Origin: Candidatus Brachythrix odensensis
GTDB lineage: Bacteria > Chloroflexota > Anaerolineae > J036 > Brachytrichaceae
NCBI GenBank assembly: GCA_016714465.1
Contig: JADKDT010000002.1
Span: 1 to 64,000, forward strand
Reading direction: 5' to 3'
DNA: 64,000 bases
The notes beneath the pieces were generated by a model, which saw nothing but the letters and a program-made list of their open reading frames with translations, was not told the DNA's origin and did not search any database. Positions 1-10,704 of this stretch are shown piece by piece. Each line of letters starts with the position of its first letter. The first letter of the stretch is position 1. The position numbers and the translations under genes were made by a program.

Positions 1-20
1 CGCCCGCACCTGCCCGTCCC

Positions 21-1257
21 TTAACCACACACCCGCGCGCTGGTGAGCTCACGCAACCCCATTGGCCCGCGGGCGTGGATGCGCTGCGTGCTCACCGCCA
101 CCTCGGCTCCCAGCCCAAACTGCCCGCCGTCGTTGAAGCGGGTGCTGGCGTTGACAAACACGGCGGCCGAGTCAATCTCGTTGAGAAAGCGCGTGATCGC
201 CTCGGATCTGCGACGATCCCCATCCAGATGCTCCAGGCTGTGCGCGCGGATGGCCCAGACCCTCGTCGAGCGTGTCCACCACCCTCAGACCAAGCACCAG
301 GGACAACCACTCAATGTCCCAATCACCAGGACGGCCGCCATAACACCCAGACCGGCTCGCCGAGGATGGCCACCGCCATCGGATCACATCGGAACGTCAC
401 ACCCTTGGCCCCAAGCCGGGCCACCATCCGGCGGCAGCGCGCGGGCAGCGATCTCTGCGATGGACCACCAGGGTACCCAACGCATTGCAGACCGTCGGGC
501 GCTGGGTCTTGGCGTTGTCGATGATGTCGAGCGCCTTGTCCAGCTCGGCGCTTGGATCCAGATACAGATGGTTGATCCCCATCCCGCCCGTGATGACGGT
601 AATGGCGCTGTTTTCCCGGCAAAACGCGTGCAAGCTTGCCCCACCCCGCGGAATAATGAGCTCGACGTATTCGTGCAGCCGGAGCAACTCAAGGATGCGC
701 TCGCGGCTGGGGTCGTCGATGAACCCAATCACCGCCTCGGGCAATCCCGCCTCGGCCAGAGCCTGGTGGATCAGCCCGACCAGGGCCCGGTTGGTGTTCA
801 GGGTCTCGCTTCCGCCCCGCAGGATCACCGCGTTACCGCTCTTGATCGCCAGCGCGGCAATGTCGATCGTCACGTTCGGGCGGGCCTCGTAGATCACCCC
901 CAGCACACCCAGGGGCACCCGCCGCTTGCGCAGACGCAGGCCGTTGGGCAGCCGGGTCTCGTCAAACCACTCGCCGACCGGGTCGGGCAGCGCCGCAACC
1001 GCCCGCGCGTCACCCGCGATGCCGGTCAGGCGCTCGGCCGTCAAGGTCAGCCGGTCGACAAAATACGCTTCAACCTTGCGGGCGCGGGCGGCCTCGACGT
1101 CGTTCCGGTTGGCGGCCAGAACCTCATCCCGCCGCAGTTCGAGGAGTTCAGCGATCCGGATTAACGCCCGATTCTTCTGGTCCGTCGTCGCGCGGGCGAG
1201 CAGGCTCGACGCCGCCTTCGCGGCGCGCCCCAGGGAGGCAACATCAACTTGAGTCAC
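21..1257 (-). pseudogene. proA: Gamma-glutamyl phosphate reductase, multiply frameshifted
   Basis: ProA reduces gamma-glutamyl phosphate to glutamate semialdehyde in proline synthesis. The N-terminal two thirds read cleanly, including the catalytic-Cys segment QRPTVCNALGTLVV. The rest is recognisable only by changing frame about four times between positions 470 and 200: MVARLGAKGV, DWDIEWLSLVLGLRVVDTL, then HSLEHLDGDRRRSEAIT through to FGLGAEVAVSTQRIHARGPM, with a TAA at 21-23. Start: GTG at 1257, giving the typical MTQVDVASLG and lying 7 nt after a TATAAT box; an in-frame ATG at 1284 would overlap the promoter. The clustered indels suggest poor sequence at this end or a decayed gene. No proB is visible. 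Confidence 0.85.
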
Positions 1258-1264
1258 GCCCGCG

Positions 1265-1289
1265 ATTATAGGGGTTTGGCGCATATAAT
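1265..1289. promoter_or_regulatory. Divergent back-to-back -10 boxes, proA / C39 protein
   Basis: A TATAAT on the minus strand (1265-1270) and a TATAAT on the plus strand (1284-1289) are 13 bp apart and point outward. The proA GTG follows the first by 7 nt and the ATG at 1299 follows the second by 9 nt, so both transcripts would be essentially leaderless. No -35 consensus is evident for either. Confidence 0.6.
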
Positions 1290-1298
1290 CGTTTCTGC

Positions 1299-4011
1299 AT
1301 GAAGGTTCGCGGCGCGCTCTTCCGTCCTTTGCTGATCACCCTCGCCATCGCGATGTCGCTGGCCTCGGCGGGTCTTGCCCAGACCATGAGCGTGGATCCC
1401 GGACCGGATGCCACCGCGGTGCCATCGGCCCGCAAAATACTGCCAAACATCCCGACTGATCTGGTGCCGGCTTATGAGACGCTCTGGAAGTGCGCCTGCG
1501 ACTCCGACGGCTGCTGGCCGGGCTGTTTCACGCTCGCTTCAGCCAGTGTCTTGAAGTACTGGTCCCAAAAGGCCTATCCGAACTTGTGGCCATATCGCGG
1601 CGTAGAGGATGAAAACAACGGTCTGATCCGGCTGCGCGAGCTTTTTCCCAATCTGCTGTGCTTCGGAAACGGCAACGGCAATGGGCAGCCTGGCGACAGC
1701 GGCTACGACGCATTCGATGTTGCCACCGGCTTGCGTCAGTGGACGGTCGAACATGGCTACCGCTTCGTCATCACCCCAGTCCCCTCCCCGAGTTTCGAAC
1801 AGATCATGGCTGAGATCGACGCCGGCCGGCCCGTCATCGGCGCGTTTGGTCAATCGCCCTGGGGCAGCCATGCCGGGACCATCATCGGCTACGACACCAG
1901 CAAGAAACGGCAAGTCATGATCGTCCGCCCGAATCTGCCAGACAAGGCTGATACCGAGCTTGAATGGGGCATCGGCTATCAGGAGTTTGGGATCGTTACC
2001 GTGGCGCCTGGCGGCGCCGGTGGCGAGGAATTGGCGCCCGCTCAGATGGTCTTTGACGTCGTCGTCGGCGCCAACGATCCCGGTTTTTCGGCCGCCGGCG
2101 ATTGGCGAGATGCGGGCGGCCTCGGGCACGCCGGCGCCGCGCGTTTTGCGCCCATCATCGACGGTGGGCCCACGGCGGACGAATCCGCGTTTGCCCGTTG
2201 GACACCGCAGATTCCCTTCGACGGCGCCTGGGAAGTCATGGCCTGGATGCCCCTTGATAAAGCTGACCCGACGACCAGCGGATCGGTGCTCTACAAGATC
2301 GCCCACGCCGAGGGCCAGAGCCTGGTCCGGCGCAGCCAGCGCGATGCGCCCCAGGGTTGGCTGAGCCTGGGAACCTTTCCACTCGTGCGCGGCCAGCGCG
2401 GTTCGGTCGCCATCGGCAACACCAGCGCTGAAGCTGGCACGCGCCAGGTGTGGGCCGACGCCGTGCGCTTTGTCTGGCGAGCGCCGCTATTGCTGCGCGG
2501 CGAAGACGATCCGGCCAATACCTATCTCGTCCGCGATGGGCGGCGCCGAGCCCTGCCCCAGGACGGCGGCCTGACATTTGCGGCACTGCGGCTGCTCCCG
2601 TCCGATATTCAGCTCACCCCTGCAGATCGCTCAATATCCATCGGGCGAACCAATCCCCAGTGTGCTTTCGGCCTGGGTAGGTTCGTATTTCAACAACACA
2701 CAGCTCGCGCCGCCTTCGGCCGCAATCCGAAACGATACCCCGCTGGCATTGCGCTGGGAGGGCCTGTCGCCGGTGGCCGGCGTCAGCGCAATCGGGTTCT
2801 CGGGCCGCTGGACCCGCGTCATGGCCTTTAGCCAGGGCGCCTACACCATTAAGCTCCAGGCCGCCGGTGGCCTGCGGCTATGGGTTGACGGCCGGCTCGA
2901 AATTGACGCTTGGGACGCCCAGGGCGCCTTCATCGAGCATAAGGCCAAGGTCGCCCTCGACGGTGGTTTGCATCGCCTGGAGGTCGAGTACGTCAACCGG
3001 ACCGGAGGCGCGGCGCTGGTCTTCGTCGACCTGCCGCCAAATCCGCCGCTCCCCGTAGATCAGCCGGTGCTCCGGTACACGCGCGGCCTCACCGCCACAT
3101 TGAGCTGGCTTGACACCGGCGATGCGGATGGCGGGGCCACTAACGCGCCGCGGAGATTCACGGTGTCCGTCGGCCGAGAAAACCCGGCCGCGGGCGCCCC
3201 GCTTGAGATTTTGAACAGCGACTGGCTGACCACGACCTCGTGGGTGGCCCAATTCCCTGGCAGCGGCGCCTATGTCTGGCGCGTCGCCGCGGGCGATGGC
3301 GCAACCGTGAGCGAATGGTCGGCTCCCCGCCGGATCGTGGTGGACCGCGCCCCGCCCTGGGCTCAGATGGCATCGGCCACAAACCCTTCTGAAGAACTCG
3401 ACCCGGCCCAGAAAGGACCGCAGGCGCCATCACGCGCGCCGGGCCTCAGGTTGCGCTGGACCCAAACGGATACCCTGAGTGGGGTCGCCTTTGTCGACAT
3501 TCAGGCCCGCGAGATTGTGCGCGCATCCACGGGCTACACTTTTGCAACCGAATACCGCGAAACGACGAGGTCAGCCGTCGAAGTCGTTGTGGAAGGCGGG
3601 CGTGAGATCACCCGCTCGACCCTCATCACGGCTCTGGTGCCCTTCACCGGTGTGGTCGAAGTCCGCACATTCGCGCCCAACCCGACGGCGACATGGAAAC
3701 TCGTTCAGTCCAACCTGACCGGTTCCGAGACCTTCTTCGTAGGCACACCGGGCGCAGTCTACGAATTCCGGGCGCGGGCGGTCGATTGGGCCGGAAACGC
3801 CCAGGAGTGGTACGACGGGTATTCAGTTGCGGCCCAGATGGATCCGAATGCCATCCCAGCCCCCCCCCCGACCTTCACCCCGGTCCCGACCGGCACCCCT
3901 ACCCGCGTTCCGCCCACCGCTATCCCGCCAACGCAGACACCTGTGCCGACAGCCCGCCGTCCCGCACTCCCCACGCCCACACCCACAACCGGGCCGAAGA
4001 AACAGCCGTGA
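1299..4011 (+). CDS. Secreted C39-like peptidase / PA14 multidomain protein (frameshifted)
   Basis: The N-terminus (about 28 residues) is a signal peptide. A C39-like papain-fold peptidase domain follows, with Cys about residue 75 (PGCFTLASASVLKYW) and His about 191 (SHAGTIIGYD). Next is a golvesin/xanthan-lyase-like beta domain (GAWEVMAWMP to ADAVRFVWR). Around 2630 the frame shifts, and the new frame continues with a PA14-like module (WVGSYFNNTQLAPP, GGLRLWVDGRL), a fibronectin-like beta domain and a Pro/Thr-rich tail ending at TGA 4009-4011. The same frame stays open after this TGA and keeps the PT composition, so the original protein may continue to 5167. Probable role: cell-surface or extracellular binding and proteolysis; substrate unknown. 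Confidence 0.7.
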
Positions 4012-5167
4012 CGGTCAAGACCCCGCGTCCAGCCAACCACACCCGCGACGCCGACGGCTACCCCAACACCCACACCTCAGGCAACGCCCACATTCGTGGC
4101 TACCTCCATCCTGAATCCGGCGGCGACGCAGAAAAAGACAGAGCCCCGCCACGTGGCATCGACGAGACTTGACCTTGAGCCCACACCCACGGGTGTGCTA
4201 TCCCCGCTGGCGTCTCCGACACGCGCCATTTCCCTCAAGGATGCGTATGTCAACAGCGCCTACCTGCGCGTGGATGTGCTTTCAACAAAGATCACCGAAG
4301 CCCCCCTTCCCGAAGACGGAAGTTGCTTGACCACCGAGGATGCTCAACCTGGCGCGCGCGCGATTCTAAACCTCAGAGTGTCAAACTACTCGCCAATCGA
4401 CATCCGAGGCTGGCGTCTGTCGGTGCTGGCAGGTGATGAGCCGGCCCGGGTCTGCTTGCTGGGCGCAGACGCGAACGAGCGCCTGCCCGCGATTCCGCCC
4501 GGCACCCGGCGCGACTTCACGGTCCTGGCCTACGCGCCCATCGACGCGCCCTTCACAAATGTGGAGGCCCAGTGGCAGGGCGAGCGCTTTACTGTCTGCG
4601 TCGATAACGGGTTGGTGGCAAAGGGCTGCGCGCCACAGTCGGTGCCGATTCCGACAATCGCCGCCGGGGCGCCGACGCCCGTCGCCGATTTCTCCAATGC
4701 CGTCGACATGGAGACCGCGGATACTCCGGATCTTTCGCCCACCTCAACCCCCACCCCGACGGCCGTTCCCGTTCCGACCCCCATGACCACGCGGTCGCCG
4801 CTCACGTGGACCGTCACAGCCCAATCCCCTCGTGCGTCCGCCTGGGGACGTCGATCAGGGTAGTTGTTTCGCCTATGACGACGGCGACCCGGTCACGCGC
4901 TGGCAGGCTCGCTTGCGAATTGAGAATCTGTCATCAACCGAAATGCGCGACTTGCGAGTCACCTTCTTCGAGGGCGCCAATGCACTGCGGACTTGTTTCC
5001 ATGGTTATGGCGGCTTGATGCCGAATATTCCTGCAGCCGACGGGCGCAACATCTCTTTCTTCGCGTTTGTTGAAAAGAGGCAAGCGGTGACATCAGTGCT
5101 GATCGAAGCAATGGGTCAATCGCGCCGCATGTGCGTTGTTAACGGAATGCTGAATGCGTGCAAGTAA
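4012..5167 (+). CDS. PT-linker protein with two tandem Cys-rich beta domains (frameshifted)
   Basis: Reading continues in the frame of the preceding gene through a PT-rich linker; an isolated start could be GTG 4096. Two related domains follow. Copy 1 (about 4318-4635) has GSCLTTEDAQPGARAILNLR, C in ARVCLLG, IPPGTRRDFTVLAYAP, and ends FTVCVDNGLVAKGC. Copy 2 (about 4862-5164) has GSCFAYDDGDPVTRWQARLR, C in LRTCFHG, IPAADGRNISFFAF, and ends RRMCVVNGMLNAC. Four cysteines are conserved in order, suggesting two disulfides in an exported domain. A second PT linker separates the copies and the frame shifts in it near 4825. There is no signal peptide of its own, supporting fusion to the upstream C39 protein. 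I do not recognise the domain family. Confidence 0.55.
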
Positions 5168-5198
5168 TCGGCCTGTTGCGTATTTGGCCCGGCTACCG

Positions 5199-5217
5199 TA
5201 GAATCAGACACGGAGGA
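5199..5217 (+). promoter_or_regulatory. -10 box and Shine-Dalgarno for the first DUF4190 gene
   Basis: TAGAAT at 5199-5204 is followed by CGGAGGA at 5211-5217, ten bases before the ATG at 5227. This is a short-leader gene with a clear ribosome-binding site, in contrast to the leaderless genes elsewhere in the window. Confidence 0.45.
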
Positions 5218-5226
5218 CTATCGAAA

Positions 5227-5630
5227 ATGCAAAATCCGAATGACCCGCAAGGCCAGGGAAACTATCCCCCGCCTCAGTACCCGCCCCAGCCTCAATACCC
5301 GCCTCAGGGGCAGTATCACGCCCCCAACCGCCGTATGTTCCGCCACCCATGCCCCCGGCCGGTCCACAAAGCAACACAATGGCGATTGTGAGCCTGATCG
5401 CGGGCATCGCATCGTTCGTCTTTCTTCCGTTGATCGGCGCGATTGTTGCGATCATCACCGGCAACAATGCCCGCAAGGAGATTGCAGCCAGCAACGGGAT
5501 GCAGTCGGGAGATGGGATGGCCAAGGTTGGCGTCATCCTGGGCTGGGTAAACCTGGTGCTTTCAGCGCTGTGCGTGTGCGGCTTCGCCGCCAGTTTCGTG
5601 CTCGCCGCCATGAGGCGTGGCCGCCGCTAA
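5227..5630 (+). CDS. DUF4190-type membrane protein (frameshifted)
   Basis: The N-terminus is Pro/Gln/Tyr-rich (YPPPQYPPQPQYPPQGQY), then the frame changes near 5330. The second half has two hydrophobic segments, MAIVSLIAGIASFVFLPLIG and VGVILGWVNLVLSALCVCGF, separated by a basic, polar stretch (NNARKEIAASNGMQSGDGMA). Proline-rich cytoplasmic head plus two-TM core with a GxxLGW motif is the DUF4190 pattern. Function of the family is unknown. It is followed by a strong hairpin and by a second copy of the same family. Confidence 0.65.
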
Positions 5631-5649
5631 TCTCGAATTCGGCCGTAGC

Positions 5650-5690
5650 TGAAAAGAGCATCCCCGGCGAAGTCGGGGATGCTCTTTTCA
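5650..5690. terminator. Bidirectional-type hairpin terminator
   Basis: Perfect 17-bp stem (5650-5666 with 5674-5690), 7-nt loop. The 3' arm ends GCTCTTTTCA, so the U-rich part is inside the stem. It lies 20 nt after the DUF4190 stop. Confidence 0.75.
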
Positions 5691-5726
5691 GTCGCCAAAT
5701 CCGCTTGGCCCTTCGGCAAGTCAATG

Positions 5727-5761
5727 ACGCAGGCGCTCCCGCAAATGCGGGGCGCCTGCGT
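5727..5761 (+). terminator. GC-rich hairpin before second DUF4190 gene
   Basis: Arms 5727-5736 and 5752-5761 pair perfectly (10 bp). An inner 5-bp stem (5738-5742 with 5747-5751) closes an AAAT loop after a single bulged T. TTTATTCTC follows and the ATG at 5770 is only 8 nt further on, so it may act as a terminator or shape the leader of the next gene. Confidence 0.45.
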
Positions 5762-5769
5762 TTATTCTC

Positions 5770-6247
5770 ATGCAATCACCCTCTGAACCGCTACCGCCGG
5801 ATTTGCCGGCACCGGGCTCGCCCGTCGCTGCTCAAAAAAACGGCGCCTCCACAGTGAGCTTGATCCTGGGGATCCTGGCATTCTTGCTCCAGTTTGTCGC
5901 GGTTGGCTTCATTCCCGGCATCATCGCCATCATCGTCGGAAACGCTTCAAGAGCATCCAAGAGCATGGGCGACGGGAGACCGATCCGCCAAAACCGGGGT
6001 GATCCTCGGTTGGGTCAGCATCATCATGTCGGCAATTAGCCTGTGCGTCGGCATCGCCGCATTGATGGTTTACGTGTTTACCTGCGGCGGCGCCCTGTCT
6101 CTAAGCGGCGCTGAAGGCTCGACCGCCCCGGGGCCGAGCGTGTTTCGTTCCAAAAGCGTCAGATGTTACTCAGTCACCGGCGCGGCCTTGGCGGCGGCGT
6201 TAGTCTCAGTAGCCCCAGCGTTGATCCACGCTTTGGCGCCCGCGTAG
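5770..6247 (+). CDS. Second DUF4190-type membrane protein (frameshifted)
   Basis: Paralogue of the gene at 5227: short Pro-rich head (EPLPPDLPAPGSP), then SLILGILAFLLQFVAVGFIP with a GIIAIIVGNASRASKSMGDG tail. The frame shifts near 5965 and continues RSAKTGVILGWVSIIMSAIS with a second TM helix (LCVGIAALMVYVFTC). The last 40 residues overlap the convergent SH3 gene by about 80 nt, so the true end may be earlier, after another indel. Function unknown. Confidence 0.55.
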
Positions 6248-7605
6248 GTGATCTGCAACCATTCACCATTCTTGCTCAAACCGAGCACATCGACGACGGT
6301 GCCATTGGCCAAACCGCCAACCACTGAAGCGGTGAGCGCTGGCCCAGATCGCACGTTCAGGCGAACGAGCGGGTTGGCCAGCAACACACGCGCCTTGGGA
6401 GACGTCCCCTCAATGCTGCCTGTCACGGCGGTTGGAACAGAGCTGTTGACCAGCGTCGGTGCTGGCGAGCCAGTACCCGTGCCAGCCGTGGTCAGGTTCG
6501 CAAAAACATAGCCCTTTGCGCCGCGATATGTCACTTCGGCCCATTCCCCCGAGCGACCCGTGGTCGGCAGCGACTCGCCAGACGCGAGGTAGCCCAGCAC
6601 TTCGCCTTCGAGGCTCGGAGCCGCCCGGACACGAAGCCCTTCGACCAGCGACGCGATCTGCCCGGCTGCGGGAACGACAGCGACAACGGGAACTGGGCCC
6701 GGCGCCGCTGCACCCGCTGGCGCAACCAGGCTGCCGGCGCCATCAACCCCATGATCTTGACCGTCCGAACCATCTGCCCGGCGGAACTCGGCAACCTGCG
6801 ACTTCAGACTCAGGTCGCCAGGGGGCAGCTTTGGTCAAGCCGGTTGGACCCTTGCCGGTCTCGATGAAGCCATTTCCCAAACAGATGCCTCGCGCGCCGG
6901 CTTTCGGCAGCACTTCAAAGCAGCTATCGTCCACAAATGCATCGTTATGCTCGACCGAAACCGCGGCATACTACTGTATGAACACCAGGACCTCCGACAG
7001 GATGCCGCACCTTCGACGTAGATCTGCCGCCACTGGTCATAGGGCTGCGACCACGGCGAACAGATCACATTCGGATCTGTCAGGTCACGCGGGCCGCCAT
7101 CCTGATCAATGCAAACACGGATCAGCATGTTGCCGTCCTGGAGCGACTTGGGAGGAATGGCAGGATCGTTGACATTCGATGACCAGAGCTCCGTCATTGC
7201 GGTGTAGCGGATCGGGCTGCCGACGGACAGATTCTTCACGACCTGCATCACGCCAGCGGCCCGGTTGAGGGCAAAATAGTTGAACCAATGATCTGAGCCG
7301 GCCCCGCTCCACACCCGATAAGGGTAGTCCCGGGCAAAGGTCGGGCGAAACTCGGGCGTGCGGTAGTTCTGATCGCGCAGATCAGTGCCCGGGGGCGGTT
7401 CTTGCCAAAATGGCACCCAACCCCAGGTTACGTTGATCTCGCCCCGACCGCCAAAGTAGGCCCCCGGATGCTCATGACCCGGATTTTCCAGCAGGTTTAC
7501 CCCAACCGGCACGGCCGCGGCCGCAACCATGGGTGACACGACGAGTGAGGCTGCCATCGCAAAAGCCAGGATACTCGCGCGAATTGACTTTCTGTCCACT
7601 TTCAT
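6166..7605 (-). pseudogene. Secreted protein with two bacterial SH3 domains, frameshifted
   Basis: ATG 7605 has AAGGAG three bases upstream. A signal peptide (ILAFAMAASLVVSPMVAAAA) leads into a roughly 170-residue domain with conserved aromatics (NVTWGWVPFWQEPPPGTD, YRVWSGAGSDHWFNYFALN), probably a carbohydrate-binding-like beta sandwich. After frame changes near 7000, 6850 and 6640, two SH3b repeats follow: GYLASGESLPTTGRSGEWAE with VTYRGAKGYVFANL, and LVRLNVRSGPALTASVVGGL with NGEWLQITYAGAKAWINAG. SH3b domains usually bind peptidoglycan, so a wall-associated role is likely. A TAGAAT box with an upstream TG (minus strand, 7688-7693) may be the promoter. Confidence 0.65.
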
Positions 7606-7763
7606 CTACTCCTTGAACGACCAGTAGTTCTGCCGCAAAACTGCGCATCGACCACCGCAACTGCCCATTCGGGGGAAGCGGCCAAAGATTCTATCACGCA
7701 AGTGCGCGGTAGCCCTGCGAACCTTTTTGAACAGTGTCACCAGAAACCATCGCGCCAGATGTC

Positions 7764-7808
7764 GGCGAGATCACAACCCCGCGCTTTGCGCGGGGTTGTG
7801 ATCTCGCC
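7764..7808. terminator. Perfect 21-bp hairpin downstream of histidine kinase
   Basis: Arms 7764-7784 and 7788-7808 are perfectly complementary, with a TTT loop. It begins 7 nt past the proposed histidine kinase stop (7815) on the minus strand and ends the kinase transcript before the SH3 gene. No U-tract beyond the stem. Confidence 0.7.
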
Positions 7809-7814
7809 CCGCAC

Positions 7815-10507
7815 TCACTCAGCAGCCGGCACACCAAATACTGCGGTGAACATGAAGGTCGCGCCATCGCCGGGTGCGCCATCGGCCGTGATTTCGCCGT
7901 TCATCAGTTCGACGATTCGCTTGCTGATGGCGAGACCAAGCCCTGTTCCCCATGCCGCCGGGTCATGGAAACTGCTACCCTGGGTGAAAGGCTCAGCAAA
8001 GTCGAAACCGGATGGCTTCCGAGAGACCGATCCCTGTATCCTGCTCTGAAGCGCACAACAATGTCGCCGGCCCGCCGCTCCGCAACATCGGCCGTGACCA
8101 CGACACCCCCAACATGCGTGAATTTTAGCGAGTTTCCGATCAGATTGACCAGCACCTGTCTGAGCCGCCCGGCATCGCCAATGGCCAGGACGGGCAGATC
8201 GCGATCCAGCCTCACATCAAGGAAGAGCGCCTTTTCTTCGGCCTTTCGACGAAGCATATCCGCGGCTTTGGAAACCGTGTCGCTGATGTTCATCGCCTCG
8301 CGCGCAAGCTCGAGCTTTCCCGCTTCAATTCGAGAAAAATCGAGGACATCATTGATCACCGACATAAGCGCCTGGCTGCTCTCGAATGCGATCTGGGCAA
8401 GCTCGCGCTGCTTGGCATCCAATGGCGTATCCAGCAGAAGCTCGTTCATGCCCAGAATGGCATTCAGGGGAGTCCGAATCTCATGGCTCATCATTGCCAG
8501 GAACTCGGATTTGAGACGTGACGCATCCTGAGCCTGATCACGAGCCGCTTCCAGCGCCGTCGCGGTCTGCTTGATGGCCGTGAGATCCGTAAACACGGCG
8601 ACCACGCCATCCGGTGCGTTCGCCCGCAAGCGGGGGGTCAACGAGACCATCGCCACCCACTCGTCCCCGTCAGCGCGGCGCATCCGCCGTTCAAAGGTCT
8701 TCCGATCGCCGTGGCGCAAAGCCGACGCGGGCAACTCCGGGTCGTCGTCACCTGCGCCGGGGAAAAAGCCCGCGGCCGAGGTCCCCATGAGCGAGTCAAC
8801 TGTGGCCGCGCCAAGCCACTGCGCAAGCGTTGGATTGACATACTCTACCGTGCCAGAAGCATCAACGACAGCCAGTCCCTGGCCCATCGAGTGCGTGATC
8901 TGGCGGGCTAGATCACGCTCCGTTCTGGCATCATCAATCAGCCTGGCGTTGTCGATCGCCACGGCCGCAAGTGCGCCAAAGCGCTCGAGCAACTCGAGCA
9001 CGTCTGGCCCGATGACCCGATCCGGATCGGTGAAGGCCACACCCAGCGCCCCGACAACGACGCCACTCACAACAATCGGTATTCCGGCCCCGCATTTCAG
9101 GACGTCAAGCGCCGGATCGGTCAACCGGCCGCTCCAGGTGCGATAGTCGTCAATAACGACCCGTTGGCCCGTCTCGATGACCCGCCCAAGCCCACCCTCC
9201 CCTCGCCGGGACGGAATATGCGCAAGACGGGTAAAGACACCTGCCGTAACGACGGTTTCGAGACGCTCGTCTTCGCCCGGCAGAACGAGATCAATTAGGC
9301 CATGTTCTGTGCCCACGACATGGCACGCCCGCTCCAGGATCCTGCCAAGCACCTCGCGCCGGTCATGTCGATTCATCAGGCCAAGCGCGGCCTCGTGCAG
9401 CGCCTCGAGAAACTGGTTGCGGTTGGAGAGCGACTCGCGCATGGCCCGCTCCTCCGTAATATCCCGCATGACGATCACCCAGTGCAGCAGGCCGCCATCG
9501 TCTCCAAAAACGGGAATAGCGCTCTGGTCGACCCAGAATTCGCTGCCATCCCGCCGCTGATTGCGGACCTCCACGCTGACCGTGACGCCTGTATCCATGG
9601 CAAACCGGAGCCGCTCGAGCTCTGCAGCTGCGGTGCGCGGGCTCCGCAGCAAGCGCAGGGTCTTGCCCACAGCATCAGCCACGGCATAGCCTGTCAAGCG
9701 CACAAACGCGGCGTTGGCAAAGAGGATCTTGCGGCCAAGACCCGAAGTCGCGTGCGCTTCCAGGATCAGAATGGCATCCCGAGCGTTCAAGGCGACGGAC
9801 TCGAGCAGGTGGAGACGATCAGTTATTTTCCGGCTGTGCTCGAGTTCCGCCGCGAGCTCGCCCGTCCTGGCTTGCACGCGAATCTCGAGTTCATCCATGC
9901 TTCGCCGAAGATCCTCGGAGGCAGCCCCGGCGCGCTCAAGGGCGCTCTGCGTCCATGATCGGAAGCTGATCAGCATATGCAGTGTAATTCCGCTGAGCAT
10001 TGCCGTCGCCATCACCGCCGCCACGTTTCCGAGCAGTGGCCCGCTCGCATGATTTGCGGCCTCATACATGATTCGAAGGACGACGATCGTAAGCAGCGCA
10101 CCTATGGCGAGCCAGCGCGAGCCGCGCGGTCCCATCGCTGGCAGCACAATCGCGACAGCGGCAAGCGGCAGCAGCGAAACGATGGGCGCGGCAAAGGGCA
10201 TCAGCGCCTGGGCGCCAAGTGATGCGCCAAATAACGCAAGGCCAATGGTCACAGCTGCGAGCCGGGCCTCGCCACGGCGCGCAAACAGAATCGAGATGCC
10301 CATCGCCACGGCGATGCCCAAGCCCAGAACGCCAAGGGCTACATTCACCGCTGTCGGCGACACAATCGTCAGCACCACATGCGCGGCCAGTAACAGGAAC
10401 AGTCCAATACCGAGACGCGATCCCAACTGCGACACCTGGTCGCGTTGCTCATCGGCCAGGGATGCGGGAACCGGACTGGATCCTGTGACGTTGGGCTCTG
10501 GCTTCAT
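7815..10507 (-). CDS. Membrane PAS-GAF-PAS sensor histidine kinase (two frameshifts near C-terminus)
   Basis: Order: six hydrophobic segments (residues about 32-195), a coiled coil, PAS (about 240-365, ending HWVIVMRDITEERAM), GAF (about 370-520), a second PAS (about 530-655), HisKA with H-box MMSHEIRTPLNAILGM, then HATPase. The ATPase frame breaks near 8035 and again near 7990. Reading across, the N box (VLVNLIGNSLKFT), G1 (QDTGIGLSE) and G2 (GTGLGLAISKRIVELM) are all present and the protein ends GVPAAE at 7815. The kinase was therefore complete before the indels. No receiver domain and no adjacent response regulator; partner unknown. Confidence 0.85.
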
Positions 10508-10654
10508 GGGTCAGTTCGGGAGAACTCCTAACCGAAACAGTAATCCGTGACCATATCCCAGGGCGCGGCCGGGGGAAATCGTCGCGGAAACAGGTAAGGT
10601 TTGTGCTTCTGAGCGAACAAGCGTCAAGGATACACTGCCGCGCGGCAAAGCAAC

Positions 10655-10682
10655 GGCGCGGGCCATTTCTGGACTCCGCGCC
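10655..10682 (-). terminator. Possible groEL terminator hairpin
   Basis: GGCGCGG (10655-10661) pairs with CCGCGCC (10676-10682) across a 14-nt loop, 23 nt past the groEL stop. No U-tract, so only a candidate. Confidence 0.3.
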
Positions 10683-10704
10683 GTATTGGTCGTTGAGAGA
10701 CCGC

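Noticed and set aside
4009..4011. Selenocysteine or reassigned TGA codon
   Set aside because: TGA serves as a normal stop in many genes here, the site is in a low-complexity PT linker with no catalytic context, and no SECIS-like structure is apparent. A mutation or error is simpler.
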